Below, one piece after another: positions 1 through 6,438 of a DNA stretch of 9,450 nucleotides (position 1 is its first letter; the number at the start of each line of letters is the position of its first letter). Origin of the DNA: Ignavibacteriales bacterium (GTDB lineage: Bacteria; Bacteroidota; Ignavibacteria; UBA10030); contig JACRFF010000274.1 of NCBI GenBank assembly GCA_016218005.1, positions 1 through 9,450 of the forward strand, read 5' to 3'. The position numbers and the translations under genes are program-made. The notes beneath the pieces are model-generated. The model did no database searches and was not told the origin of the DNA. It worked only from the letters and a program-made list of their open reading frames with translations.

Positions 1-2
1 AC

Positions 3-1040
3 ATCCCCAAGCGGGGAGAACCACGAAAGCTTGTTCATCATATCGAGCGAGGGAATCTTGACCCGTTGCCGGGCGTCAAGACCGTCTACTTGAGCTGGGA
101 ATCTCTTGCCTCCGGACTGAAGAAGACCCTGCGCGGCGCAAAGAAGGTAGCGATGGAGTATTCGCCGTCGTGCGCTATTCCGTATGTTGCCACGGTGGAT
201 GCCGGAACAATTGAATTAGTGAGGAAGACCGGGGTCAAAGTGGTTTCCTCCGCCGATCTCGTGTCGCGGTTTGAAGCTACGTGGACCGAAGAACAACGCG
301 CCGACAATTTTGAAACCGCATCTCATCTCCGAAAGGTTGTCGACGAAGCATTTGGGTTCATCAAGCATAAGATTACGAGGAACGAACCGATTACCGAGTA
401 TGATGTGCAGAAGTTCATGCTCGCGGAATTTACGAAGCGGGGAATCTATTCGGAAAGCGCCCCGAATTGTTCGGTGAACGCTAACAGCGGCAATCCACAT
501 TACGAGCCGACCAAAGAAATCCACTCGCCGTTGAATCGCGGCGATTTTGTATTGCTCGATCTGTGGGCGAAGAAAAATACACCCCACTCGGTGTACGCTG
601 ATATTACGTGGACGGGTTATATCGGCCAATCGGTGCCCGACGAATACGAAAGTATTTTCCAAATCGTCAAAGGCGGGCGCGAGGCGGCGCTGAATTTCGT
701 GAAGGACTCCTTTGCCAAGAAGAAAACCATTTGCGGCTGGCAGGTGGATGATGCCGCGCGAAAGGTCATTGCGAAGAAGGGATACGGAAAATACTTTGTG
801 CATCGCACCGGACATTCGATCGGCGAAGAGATTCACGGCAACGGCGCGAACATAGATAACCTCGAAACCCGCGACGCGCGGAAGATTCTTCCGTGCTCGT
901 CGTTCTCCATCGAGCCCGGAGTCTACTTTGACGGGAAGTTCGGCATCCGGAGCGAGATCGATGTCTACATCTCCAAAGACAATGAAGTGGTTGTTACCGG
1001 CTTGCCGAAGCAGGAACACGTGGTGGCGATATTGAAGTAG
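3..1040 (+). CDS. M24-family metallopeptidase (Xaa-Pro aminopeptidase/prolidase-like), 5' end outside window
   Basis: This gene encodes a cytoplasmic dinuclear-metal peptidase of the M24 (pita-bread) fold, the family of aminopeptidase P and prolidase, which cleaves next to proline. The frame is open to the left edge, so the gene starts upstream; the TTG at 66 is an internal codon. Numbering from the codon at 3 (345 residues visible), the end of a creatinase-type N-terminal domain runs to about residue 90 and the catalytic domain follows. All five expected metal ligands are present: Asp186 (LLDLW), Asp200 (YADITW), His271 (HRTGHSIG), Glu304 (SIEPGVY) and Glu318 (RSEID). The segment HGNGANIDN after the ligand histidine resembles a bacterial M24B subgroup rather than classical PepP. 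The stop is TAG at 1038-1040. Substrate specificity cannot be read from sequence. The gene is more GC-rich than the next two genes and probably belongs to the resident chromosome. Confidence 0.9.
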   Translation: MPKRGEPRKLVHHIERGNLDPLPGVKTVYLSWESLASGLKKTLRGAKKVAMEYSPSCAIPYVATVDAGTIELVRKTGVKVVSSADLVSRFEATWTEEQRADNFETASHLRKVVDEAFGFIKHKITRNEPITEYDVQKFMLAEFTKRGIYSESAPNCSVNANSGNPHYEPTKEIHSPLNRGDFVLLDLWAKKNTPHSVYADITWTGYIGQSVPDEYESIFQIVKGGREAALNFVKDSFAKKKTICGWQVDDAARKVIAKKGYGKYFVHRTGHSIGEEIHGNGANIDNLETRDARKILPCSSFSIEPGVYFDGKFGIRSEIDVYISKDNEVVVTGLPKQEHVVAILK

Positions 1041-1042
1041 GG

Positions 1043-1082
1043 CAAAAATGTCTGTTGGTATTGACGACAAGACAAAAATGTC
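1043..1082 (+). repeat. Direct repeat of 10 bp, period 30 bp
   Basis: CAAAAATGTC occurs at 1043-1052 and again at 1073-1082, exactly 30 bp (about three helical turns) apart, in the short gap between the M24 gene and the TcmP gene. The second copy lies between the proposed -35 and -10 boxes. The repeats could be tandem binding sites for a regulator on one DNA face, or a scar of the event that placed the AT-rich module here. No function is proven. Confidence 0.5.
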
Positions 1083-1089
1083 GTAACTT
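1061..1089 (+). promoter_or_regulatory. Putative sigma70-like promoter for the TcmP/DUF5131 pair
   Basis: TTGACG at 1061-1066 (5 of 6 to the -35 consensus) is followed after 17 bp by TAACTT at 1084-1089, which keeps the T, A and final T of a -10 box. Transcription would start about 10 bp before the GTG at 1105, giving an almost leaderless message; this fits the lack of a Shine-Dalgarno sequence. A perfect inverted repeat, ACGACA (1064-1069) and TGTCGT (1079-1084), lies across the spacer and could be an operator. The prediction is by eye only. Confidence 0.4.
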
Positions 1090-1104
1090 GTTTACAGACG
1101 AAAT

Positions 1105-1956
1105 GTGAAGACAACCGACTTGCTCTGGGAAAAAGATGGTCTTCCCGTCATCGTGAAGCGATCACGGGTCGAGGATAAATACCGTACTCTTTTGAACTAT
1201 ATGCGATTGTTTTCGACAGGAATGAAAAACAGATGGGCTCGAGTATATGTTGATCTTTATTCGGGTGGCGGGGCAGTGTCGCTCGAAGGAGATGACCGAA
1301 TCTACAAAGGCTCTTCCCTTCTGGCGCTTGATGTTCCAGACAAGTTTGACAAGTACATCTTTTGCGAAGAGTCAAAGAAGCTCTGCGATGCATTGGAACA
1401 GAGAATAAAAACGAATTATGCAGATACAAATTACACCATCATTCAAGGGGACTGTAACCAAAACATTGCGAGAATTCTAAACGAGGTACCAAAGAAAATA
1501 AATGGTAGACCCGTTTTGACCTTGTGTATGGTCGATCCGAATTCTCTGGAAGTGAAACTAGGGACAATCCAAAAAGTGGCTTCAATTGGCAAGGTGGATT
1601 TCATTGTTCTCATGGCACTGATGATGGATGCTAATCGCAATCTCCAGAATTATCTAAATCCCGAGAACAAGAAAATTGAGGAGTTCCTTACCAATCCAGA
1701 ATGGCGAGCAGAGTGGCTTGAATTCAAAACCAAAGATGACAGCTTTCCAAGATTTCTTATAGAGTCATTTGAAAATAAGATGAAAGGTTTTGGCTATGAA
1801 TTGGCAAATGAAAATATCCCAAAGCGAGAAGTGAGATCAAGAAAGAGAAATCTTCCCCTGTACCATTTGGCATTCTTTTCAAAGGATCTCTTGGGGTTCA
1901 AGTTTTGGGGAAATGCAATAAAGTACTCTACAACCCAAGGTAGCTTCGAACTATAA
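1105..1956 (+). CDS. tcmP: Three-Cys-motif partner protein (TcmP family)
   Basis: The 283-residue product resembles the TcmP family, named because its genes sit beside a DUF5131/Gp37-Gp68 three-cysteine protein, as here. Its N-terminal half has a Rossmann-like pattern recalling class I methyltransferases: [16 protein letters not shown] at 47-62, an acidic strand end IFCEES at 85-90, GDC at 115-117 and MVDPNS at 142-147. The family-typical C-terminal block [11 protein letters not shown] lies at 250-260. Whether it binds SAM or methylates anything is not shown by the sequence. The start is GTG 1105: the frame has a stop at 1084-1086, no other usual start lies between, and the ATG at 1103 is followed directly by TGA. 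The gene is AT-rich (about 40% GC by eye), unlike the M24 and exporter genes, suggesting transfer. It ends 10 bp before its partner and is probably cotranscribed with it. Confidence 0.8.
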   Translation: MKTTDLLWEKDGLPVIVKRSRVEDKYRTLLNYMRLFSTGMKNRWARVYVDLYSGGGAVSLEGDDRIYKGSSLLALDVPDKFDKYIFCEESKKLCDALEQRIKTNYADTNYTIIQGDCNQNIARILNEVPKKINGRPVLTLCMVDPNSLEVKLGTIQKVASIGKVDFIVLMALMMDANRNLQNYLNPENKKIEEFLTNPEWRAEWLEFKTKDDSFPRFLIESFENKMKGFGYELANENIPKREVRSRKRNLPLYHLAFFSKDLLGFKFWGNAIKYSTTQGSFEL

Positions 1957-1966
1957 TCTCTTGAAC

Positions 1967-2728
1967 ATGGCACAACAATCATCCATAGAATGGACTGAAG
2001 CAACGTGGAATCCGGTGACGGGCTGCAGCAAGATTAGCCCTGGTTGCAAACATTGCTACGCTGAACGAATGGCTCTTCGTCTGCAAGCGATGGGTTCACC
2101 GCGATACCGTAACGGTTTCAAAGTGACGCTTCAGGAAGACCTTGTCGAATTACCGCTTTCTTGGAAGTCGCCCAAGCTAATCTTCGTGAACTCCATGAGC
2201 GATCTGTTTCACAAAAATATCCCCGCAGACTTCATCGTAAAAGTCTTTCAGACGATGAAAGAAGCTCATTGGCATTCATTCCAATTGCTGACGAAACGTT
2301 CAGAGAGACTTGCGACCCTTGCGCCGTATCTTCCTTGGCCCAAGAATGTCTGGATGGGTGTCAGTGTGGAGTCGCAGGATTACGTTGAGCGAATTCATGA
2401 TCTAAAAAAGGTTCCAGCAGCAGTGAGATTTCTTTCGATTGAACCTCTCATTGCTCCCATCACTCGTCTTCCGTTGCGCGGCATTGATTGGGTCATTGTT
2501 GGAGGCGAGTCGGGACCGGGTGCGAGAGAAATGAAACCGGAGTGGGTGAGACACATTCGCCGCCGTTGTCGTGAAATGAATGTCAGGTTCTTCTTCAAGC
2601 AGTGGGGGGGTGTGAACAAGAAAGCCGCTGGAAGACTTCTCAATGGTCGCACCTATGATGAGATGCCTTTGCCTAAAGTTCGTCAGTGTGTAGAAGAATT
2701 ACCACTGCCGGAAGTTGCAGTTCTTTAG
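1967..2728 (+). CDS. DUF5131 / phage Gp37-Gp68 family three-cysteine protein
   Basis: The product is 253 residues from ATG 1967. A TTG six bases earlier is possible, but the [16 protein letters not shown] opening matches the family's usual N-terminus. Three cysteines, Cys20, Cys27 and Cys30 (C-x6-C-x2-C, in [17 protein letters not shown]), suggest an iron-sulfur cluster site comparable to the CxxxCxxC of radical SAM enzymes but with longer spacing. Other family landmarks are [10 protein letters not shown] (73-82), LLTKRSER (107-114), GVSVES (131-136), SIEPL (157-161), [10 protein letters not shown] (178-187) and FFKQWGG (209-215), consistent with a TIM-barrel-like radical SAM architecture. 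Homologues occur in phages and mobile regions. The reaction is unknown to me; it presumably acts with the TcmP protein encoded just upstream. GC is intermediate between TcmP and the exporter genes. No convincing ribosome binding site is seen. Confidence 0.85.
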   Translation: MAQQSSIEWTEATWNPVTGCSKISPGCKHCYAERMALRLQAMGSPRYRNGFKVTLQEDLVELPLSWKSPKLIFVNSMSDLFHKNIPADFIVKVFQTMKEAHWHSFQLLTKRSERLATLAPYLPWPKNVWMGVSVESQDYVERIHDLKKVPAAVRFLSIEPLIAPITRLPLRGIDWVIVGGESGPGAREMKPEWVRHIRRRCREMNVRFFFKQWGGVNKKAAGRLLNGRTYDEMPLPKVRQCVEELPLPEVAVL

Positions 2729-2744
2729 AGATTGTTACTAACTC

Positions 2745-2837
2745 ATGTTACGCAAGTGTGTAGATTCAAGCTTAGAAATCCGAAATCCCTGCCTACGGCA
2801 CGAGCTTTCGTATCGAATAATACATCCTGCGTAACAT
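2745..2837. mobile_element. MITE-like unit with 10-bp perfect terminal inverted repeats
   Basis: ATGTTACGCA at 2745-2754 is the exact reverse complement of TGCGTAACAT at 2828-2837, giving a 93-bp unit. The 8-bp sequence TTACTAAC occurs just outside on both sides, at 2735-2742 and 2841-2848, 2 and 3 bp from the inverted repeats. Terminal inverted repeats plus flanking direct repeats without an encoded transposase are the pattern of a miniature inverted-repeat element. The small offsets mean the real ends could be slightly different. It lies directly downstream of the DUF5131 gene and may mark the right boundary of the AT-rich module. Confidence 0.5.
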
Positions 2838-2854
2838 CACTTACTAACATCCAC

Positions 2855-2883
2855 TTGACATCGAAGAAATCATTTTGTACGTT
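2855..2883 (+). promoter_or_regulatory. Putative sigma70-like promoter of the TetR-exporter operon
   Basis: A perfect -35 box TTGACA at 2855-2860 is followed after 17 bp by TACGTT at 2878-2883, which keeps the key T, A and last T of the -10 consensus. The expected transcript start near 2890 leaves a leader of about 23 nt before ATG 2913. The -10 box overlaps the left arm of the palindrome at 2882-2913, the arrangement expected for repression by the encoded TetR protein. Confidence 0.55.
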
Positions 2884-2913
2884 GGAAACGCAAAAGACGA
2901 TAAAAGTTTCCAA
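2882..2913. promoter_or_regulatory. Putative TetR operator (palindrome overlapping -10 box and start codon)
   Basis: TTGGAAAC (2882-2889) and GTTTCCAA (2906-2913) are perfect 8-bp inverted arms separated by 16 bp, a 32-bp site whose half-sites are 24 bp apart. It spans the region from the -10 box to the first base of the TetR gene's ATG. Many TetR-family repressors autoregulate through such a palindrome. In RNA the arms could also pair and mask the start codon. Confidence 0.55.
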
Positions 2914-3599
2914 TGACGAAATCCCGCAAATCGGTGTTATCGGCCATCAAAGCACCGACGCCGCTCAAGCCGGATGAACGCCGCATACTTCTGGCGGCGG
3001 CAAACCGGTTTCTTTCCCAAGGTCTCTACAAAGTTACGCTGGATGAGGTTGCCACCGATCTTGGCATGAGCAAGAAGACCGTCTACAAGTTTTTTCCAAG
3101 CAAGGAAGAACTGTTGAAGTCGGTGGTGAAGATTATGATGGGTGGAATCGAGCGGCGGGTCGATGAGATCGTCCGCTCACAAAAACCATTCGAAGAAAAA
3201 TTGTTGTCGTTATTTCTCATGCTGGTCGGCTTCTTCGGAAGGTTCAGCCGCCAATTCCAATTGGATGTCCAACGGTTTGCGCCGAATCTGTGGAAAGAGG
3301 TCGAAGCATTTCGCCGAGACCACGTTCTTCCAAAGCTGCGCGCGATGTTTCAGCAAGCAAGGGAAGAAGGAGTCTTCAGGCCGGAAGTGGACAGCGATCT
3401 GTTCTATCTCATTTTTATCACGACCGTTCAATCAATCATGACTCCGCAAGTGCTTTCTCAGCACTCATTCTCGGCGGAGGAAGCGTTTCGCGGCATCTTT
3501 CGCATCCTCTTCTCCGGCGTTCTCACGAAAGACGCCAAAGCGCGATACGATAAACTCGAAAAAGCAATTTCCGTCCATCAACCCTTGGATCTCTTATGA
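2913..3599 (+). CDS. TetR/AcrR-family transcriptional regulator of the exporter operon
   Basis: The 228-residue protein has the N-terminal TetR DNA-binding domain at about residues 20-70, with the helix-turn-helix at 42-61 (TLDEVATDLGMSKKTVYKFF) followed by PSKEEL. The C-terminal part, from about residue 80, is helical and ligand-binding in this family, rich in Phe and Leu, with no recognisable ligand signature. A basic extension of about 18 residues precedes the domain. ATG 2913 is the first good start after the promoter, and its upstream palindrome suggests autoregulation. The stop overlaps the adaptor start by 4 bp (ATGA at 3596-3599), so regulator and pump are one transcription unit. The order matches the enterobacterial CecR-YbhGFSR locus. 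The inducer is unknown but is likely a substrate of the pump. Confidence 0.9.
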   Translation: MTKSRKSVLSAIKAPTPLKPDERRILLAAANRFLSQGLYKVTLDEVATDLGMSKKTVYKFFPSKEELLKSVVKIMMGGIERRVDEIVRSQKPFEEKLLSLFLMLVGFFGRFSRQFQLDVQRFAPNLWKEVEAFRRDHVLPKLRAMFQQAREEGVFRPEVDSDLFYLIFITTVQSIMTPQVLSQHSFSAEEAFRGIFRILFSGVLTKDAKARYDKLEKAISVHQPLDLL

Positions 3600-4528
3600 G
3601 CAACCTCAGAATTCTTTCAATCGTACTTGCATCGGTATGCGTTGGCAGCGCCACAGGTGGCTGTGGGTCGGACAACGGCAAGTTCATAACCGCGACCGGA
3701 ACGATTGAGGCGACCGAAACCACATTGAGCGCCCAAGTGCCGGGCATCGTTGTGCAGCTGCGCGTTGACGAAGGGTCGCTTGTCCATACAGGGGATACGT
3801 TGGCAGAAATAGACAAGGAGGAATGGCGGCTGCAGGTTGCTCAATCGGAAGCAAACTTGGCGGCGGCTCAAGCGCAATTTGATTTGACCAATCGAGGGGC
3901 GCGGGAAGAAGACATTCTGCAAGCCGAAGCAAACTACAAGAATGCTGCCGCTGACCTGACGCGCATGCAAGAGTTATCGCGCTCGGGAACGGTGTCCCCA
4001 AAGCAGTTGGAGGATGCGCAAACGCGCGCTACCGTTACCAAGCAGACGTATGAAAAGCTGAAGCGTGGATCGCGGGAAGAGGAAATCCAGATGGCGCGTG
4101 CTCGCCGCGACCAAGCTGCGGCACAACTCAACTCCCTCAGAAAAAAATTGAACGATTGTTCCATCACGACACCCGTTGAAGGGACGGTTACCAAACGTTA
4201 CGTTGAACAAGGCGAGTTTGTCGGCGCCGGCATGTCCATTGTCCGTATTGCCAACCTGCAAGAGATGGACTTGATGATATACATCCCGGAGGCGGAATTA
4301 CCCTTCGTCAAGCTTGGCAGCAGGACGGAAGTTCAGGTTGATGCATTCAAGGATCGAACCTTCGAAGGGAAGGTGGTATTTATTTCTCCTATTGCCGAGT
4401 TCACGCCGAAGAATATCCAAACCAAGGATGAGCGCGTGAAGTTAGTGTTTGGAGTCAAAGTCAAAGTGCTGAATCCTGATGGCTCGCTCAAGGCGGGGCT
4501 TCCCGCCGACGTTGCAATTGCAAAGTGA
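3596..4528 (+). CDS. HlyD-family periplasmic adaptor (membrane fusion protein), YbhG-like
   Basis: This is a 310-residue adaptor that would link the inner-membrane ABC exporter to the outer envelope. Residues 1-22 form a hydrophobic signal or anchor ending in ATGG-Cys23, a poor lipobox (Thr at -3), so lipidation is possible but uncertain. A first lipoyl half-motif lies at about 32-75 (TGTIEATETTLSAQVPG, VDEGSLVHTGDTLAEID). A long alpha-helical hairpin follows at about 75-185, and the second lipoyl half at about 189-217 (TPVEGTVTKRYVEQGEFV). A beta-barrel domain follows to the end. The hairpin carries an internal repeat, RGAREEDI at 100-107 and RGSREEEI at 157-164, one on each helix. The start ATG overlaps the TetR stop and the stop overlaps the ATPase GTG start, indicating translational coupling. 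No TolC-type channel gene is in the window. Confidence 0.88.
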   Translation: MSNLRILSIVLASVCVGSATGGCGSDNGKFITATGTIEATETTLSAQVPGIVVQLRVDEGSLVHTGDTLAEIDKEEWRLQVAQSEANLAAAQAQFDLTNRGAREEDILQAEANYKNAAADLTRMQELSRSGTVSPKQLEDAQTRATVTKQTYEKLKRGSREEEIQMARARRDQAAAQLNSLRKKLNDCSITTPVEGTVTKRYVEQGEFVGAGMSIVRIANLQEMDLMIYIPEAELPFVKLGSRTEVQVDAFKDRTFEGKVVFISPIAEFTPKNIQTKDERVKLVFGVKVKVLNPDGSLKAGLPADVAIAK

Positions 4529-5460
4529 CGCACGTGCAAACCGCGATTGAACTTCGTGCTGTTTCCAAACAATTTGTTTCTCGGGTCGGAACGCCGATTA
4601 CCGCAGTCAACGCGCTGTCGCTGAAGATTCGGCGTGGAGAGATTTTCTGCTTGGTCGGCCCGGATGGGGCTGGCAAAACGACAACGATCCGAATGATGTG
4701 CGGGGTGCTTGCGCCAACGGACGGAACGATTTCGGTGCTCGGATTCGATACGCGCAAGAATCGTTCGGAAGTCAAGAAGCACATCGGATACCTTTCGCAA
4801 CGGTTCAGCTTGTATGGCGACTTAACCGTTGATGAGAATATCGACTTCTTCGCGGAGATTCATCGCATCAAAGAATTCAAGGCGAGGAAGGAAGAGTTGC
4901 TCGCTTTCACCCGGCTGACTTCGTTCCGCAGTAGACTGGCGGCTCAACTTTCAGGCGGGATGAAACAGAAACTTGCTCTTGCCTGCACGCTGGTTCACAC
5001 TCCCGACATCATATTTCTCGATGAGCCGACCACCGGCGTTGATCCCGTTTCCCGCCGCGACTTCTGGAAAATTCTCTCCAGTCTGCTGAAGTCCGGAATC
5101 ACCATTGTCGTTTCGACGCCGTACTTGGATGAAGCGGAACGCAGTTCGCGTGTTGCGATGATCAATGAAGGCCGCTTGCTGACGTGCGATACGCCGGAAG
5201 CCATCCGCGCCGCATTCCCGTTTGCCGTGCTCGAAATTGTTTGCGATCAGCCCCGTGAGGCCGTCCGCGCTTTGGAACAAACATACGAACCGTCGTCGCT
5301 GCAATTGTTCGGTGATCGTGTGCACCTGTTGGCCAGCTCTCGTTCCGGCGGCGAGAAAACTGTGGCCGGTCAACTCAAGCGCGCGCACATTCGTCCCTCA
5401 AGTATTCGCTGGGCGGCGCCTTCGCTCGAAGATATTTTTGTCTCTCGTATGAGAACATGA
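4525..5460 (+). CDS. ABC transporter ATP-binding protein 1 (YbhF N-terminal-half type, degenerate H-loop)
   Basis: This 311-residue cytoplasmic ATPase is the first of two. Walker A GPDGAGKT is at 45-52, the Q-loop Gln at 92 and the signature LSGGM at 142-146. Walker B IIFLDEP is at 162-168 with catalytic Glu167, and the D-loop is GVDP. The H-loop position reads VVSTPYLDEAE with Pro199 where His is usual, so this site may hydrolyse poorly. The C-terminal extension ending in PSLEDIFVSRM is typical of drug-exporter ATPases of the DrrA/CcmA type. The GTG start at 4525 overlaps the adaptor stop by 4 bp (GTGA); GTG 4534 is an alternative. The stop TGA 5458-5460 is directly followed, in the same frame, by the ATG of the second ATPase. 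Substrate is not readable; family members export drugs or lipids. Confidence 0.92.
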   Translation: MTHVQTAIELRAVSKQFVSRVGTPITAVNALSLKIRRGEIFCLVGPDGAGKTTTIRMMCGVLAPTDGTISVLGFDTRKNRSEVKKHIGYLSQRFSLYGDLTVDENIDFFAEIHRIKEFKARKEELLAFTRLTSFRSRLAAQLSGGMKQKLALACTLVHTPDIIFLDEPTTGVDPVSRRDFWKILSSLLKSGITIVVSTPYLDEAERSSRVAMINEGRLLTCDTPEAIRAAFPFAVLEIVCDQPREAVRALEQTYEPSSLQLFGDRVHLLASSRSGGEKTVAGQLKRAHIRPSSIRWAAPSLEDIFVSRMRT

Positions 5461-6438
5461 ATGAGCCGGACTGAAGCCCATACGAACGACGTCGCAGTCG
5501 ACGTTCGCCGCCTCACGAGGCGCTTCGGCAATTTTATTGCGGTGGACGACGTCGGATTTCAAGTTCGGCGGGGAGAAGTATTCGGATTCCTTGGCCCGAA
5601 CGGCGCCGGCAAATCGACAACCATCCGGATGCTGTGCGGACTTCTTTCTCCATCGGCAGGCTCTGCCACCGTCGGCGGGTTCGACGTCGGCAGCAACCCC
5701 GACGGCGTAAAAACTTCCATCGGCTATATGTCGCAAAAATTTTCACTCTATGAAGACCTGACGGTCGAACAAAACATCCAATTCTTCGGCGGCGTGTACG
5801 GCTTGGAAGGAAAGCGGTTCGACACCCGCAAGCAATGGGCGTTGGAGATGGCGGGCCTTCTGGGCAAAGAGCAATTGATGACCGCCTCACTTTCCGGCGG
5901 ATGGAAGCAGCGGCTGGCGCTCGGCTGCGCTGTTCTTCACGAACCCCCTATCATTTTTCTCGATGAGCCGACGGGCGGGGTCGACCCGGTCTCCCGAAGA
6001 AAATTCTGGGATCTCATCTATCTTCTCTCGAGCCAAGGCACAACGGTGTTCGTGACCACGCACTACATGGACGAAGCCGAGCACTGCAACACCATCGGAT
6101 TTATTTATGCCGGCAAGCTCATTGCGTTGGGAGCGCCGACCGAATTGAAGCATCGCTTGGATGCGTTTGCCATCTACGAAGTTTCTTGCGACCGTCCGGT
6201 CGACGCGATGGAAATCCTTCAGCGGCAGCCGTGGGTAAGTGAGACGTCGATTTTTGGTTCCGCGTTCCACGTTACAGCGCTTAATATCCGGAATGCCGCC
6301 GGAAAGATTCGCGCAGCGCTTCGCGCTCAACGCATCGCAATCAATTCGCTGGAGAAAATTTTGCCTTCGCTCGAGGATGTGTTCATCAATCTTATCGCCG
6401 AAGAAGACGGCAAGAAGAACGGGATACCCTCGCGATGA
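5461..6438 (+). CDS. ABC transporter ATP-binding protein 2 (YbhF C-terminal-half type)
   Basis: This 325-residue ATPase has a complete motif set: Walker A GPNGAGKS at 45-52, Q-loop Gln92, signature LSGGW at 144-148, Walker B IIFLDEP at 164-170 with Glu169, D-loop GVDP, and an intact H-loop histidine at 201 (VTTHYMDEAE). The C-terminal domain ends with LPSLEDVFINLIAEE. It is clearly paralogous to the preceding ATPase, and the two likely form the heterodimeric motor for the two permeases. The ATG follows the upstream TGA with no gap and in frame, so expression probably depends on termination-reinitiation. The stop overlaps the permease ATG by 4 bp (ATGA at 6435-6438). In enterobacterial YbhF the two domains are a single polypeptide. 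Confidence 0.93.
   Translation: MSRTEAHTNDVAVDVRRLTRRFGNFIAVDDVGFQVRRGEVFGFLGPNGAGKSTTIRMLCGLLSPSAGSATVGGFDVGSNPDGVKTSIGYMSQKFSLYEDLTVEQNIQFFGGVYGLEGKRFDTRKQWALEMAGLLGKEQLMTASLSGGWKQRLALGCAVLHEPPIIFLDEPTGGVDPVSRRKFWDLIYLLSSQGTTVFVTTHYMDEAEHCNTIGFIYAGKLIALGAPTELKHRLDAFAIYEVSCDRPVDAMEILQRQPWVSETSIFGSAFHVTALNIRNAAGKIRAALRAQRIAINSLEKILPSLEDVFINLIAEEDGKKNGIPSR

Noticed and set aside
66..68. TTG as the start of the M24 gene
   Set aside because: The frame is open and protein-like back to the left edge (IPKRGEPRKLVHHIERGNLDP), so the true start lies outside the window.
216..1070. 284-codon open frame on the - strand
   Set aside because: It is antisense to the M24 gene, which has all catalytic residues; the antisense translation shows no family pattern.
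2732..2977. 81-codon open frame between DUF5131 and TetR
   Set aside because: It runs through the MITE-like repeat, promoter and operator and into the TetR coding region; the composition is low quality and there is no domain.
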